Assembly: GCA_002702965.1 (NCBI GenBank)
Contig: PADE01000085.1
Location: 4,840-10,806, forward strand
Source: Planctomycetaceae bacterium
GTDB lineage: Bacteria > Planctomycetota > Planctomycetia > Pirellulales > Pirellulaceae
Direction: 5' to 3'
Length of the DNA: 5,967 nucleotides
The notes under the pieces are model-generated. The model was not told the origin of the DNA, made no database searches, and saw nothing but the letters and a program-made list of their open reading frames with translations. Both the position numbers and the translations under genes were made by a program. This document shows positions 5,514 to 5,967 of this stretch, in pieces (the stretch's first letter is position 1; every line of letters starts with the position of its first letter).

Positions 5514-5967
5514 GAAACGTCGTGTGGTATGCCGCCCTTGTCATGGCATGGGTCACAACGGGGGGATGTGGAGATTCTCCCGCACCCGATGGCGCGCTGG
5601 CACCCGTCTCGATCATGCCGGGGGAGCTTATTTCCAGTAGCAAAAACGGCGAGTTTGGCCTGTTGAGTGAATCGAACTCGGGCACCGGCGCCACCGCGCC
5701 CCAGGTCAGTCTCGCGCCTGCTATCCGCCCACAATTTACCGATGTGGCGCAGCGGTCGGGCATCGACTTCCTATACCAAAACGACCAACAATCGGGACGT
5801 TTTTTCCTACCCGAGATCATGGGAGGCGGAGTTGGGTGGTTCGACCTTGACGGTGACGGGTGGCTCGACCTGTACCTGATGGAGGGAGGCCTGCTCGACA
5901 ACCCAGAGGTCCAAGCGAAGAGCCGTGGCAATCGACTCTACCGGAACCTGGGAGGAAACTTCGAGGA
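5510..5967 (+). CDS. CRTAC1-like lipoprotein, N-terminal part (copy 3, runs off the right edge)
   Basis: Third paralogue in the row; 152 codons are visible. The N-terminus MRNVVWYAALVMAWVTTGGC is a lipoprotein-type signal with Cys at residue 20. A longer, Ser/Gly/Ala-rich linker than in the other copies runs to about residue 73. The propeller then begins with PQFTDVAQRSGIDFLYQND, RFFLPEIMGGGVGW and the first calcium loop DLDGDGWLD (residues 112-120), followed by NRLYRNLG. The remaining blades and any ASPIC/UnbV domain are outside the window, so domain content beyond blade one is inferred from the two paralogues. The ATG overlaps the stop of the preceding gene by 4 bases (ATGA), which suggests coupled translation; no strong ribosome site is visible. 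The Cys found after the first loop in copies 1 and 2 (NGC) is absent here (MEGG). Confidence 0.92.
   Translation, partial: MRNVVWYAALVMAWVTTGGCGDSPAPDGALAPVSIMPGELISSSKNGEFGLLSESNSGTGATAPQVSLAPAIRPQFTDVAQRSGIDFLYQNDQQSGRFFLPEIMGGGVGWFDLDGDGWLDLYLMEGGLLDNPEVQAKSRGNRLYRNLGGNFE

Noticed and set aside
5470..5931. 153-codon minus-strand frame opposite copy 3
   Set aside because: It lies opposite the signal peptide, linker and first blade of a clear plus-strand gene and has no recognisable domain or ribosome site.

Overview
The window looks like a stretch of planctomycete chromosome (phylum Planctomycetota, probably the Pirellula/Rhodopirellula side). Three things point there: a DUF1559 prepilin-like protein with the C-terminal H-X9-DG motif, a family heavily expanded in that phylum; tandem FG-GAP/VCBS plus ASPIC/UnbV (CRTAC1-like) lipoproteins; and a peptide deformylase whose visible N-terminus resembles planctomycete Def proteins. 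This assignment rests on recognising the families, not on a database search.

Layout. Positions 1-236 (minus strand) hold the N-terminal 78 codons of a peptide deformylase gene that leaves the window on the left. Positions 237-638 are a divergent intergenic region. It contains a small hairpin, a near-consensus sigma-70-type promoter facing right (TTGACA at 497-502, TAGAAT at 519-524) and a T-rich leader of about 108 nt ending in a clear Shine-Dalgarno site. From 639 onward everything reads rightward as one tight cluster: the DUF1559 gene (639-1853), then three consecutive paralogous calcium-binding beta-propeller lipoprotein genes (1850-3649, about 3714-5513, and 5510 to the right edge). Genes 1/2 and 3/4 overlap by 4 bases at their stop/start, which suggests translational coupling. 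The gap between genes 2 and 3 is about 64 bp.

How the parts may work together. The DUF1559 protein carries a type IV pilin-like class III signal and should be an inner-membrane-anchored or assembled pseudopilin-like protein. Each downstream protein starts with a lipoprotein-type signal ending in a cysteine. The two complete ones then have seven D-x-D-x-D-G-type loops, as expected for a seven-bladed FG-GAP propeller, and end in an ASPIC/UnbV domain. Co-transcription suggests a cell-envelope module joining a pilin-like component to exported Ca2+-binding propellers, but no biochemical function can be assigned from sequence. A strong 16-bp hairpin just inside the second gene could act as an attenuator, lowering expression of the lipoproteins relative to the pilin-like protein. 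I see no RNA genes, CRISPR arrays, insertion sequences or phage genes.
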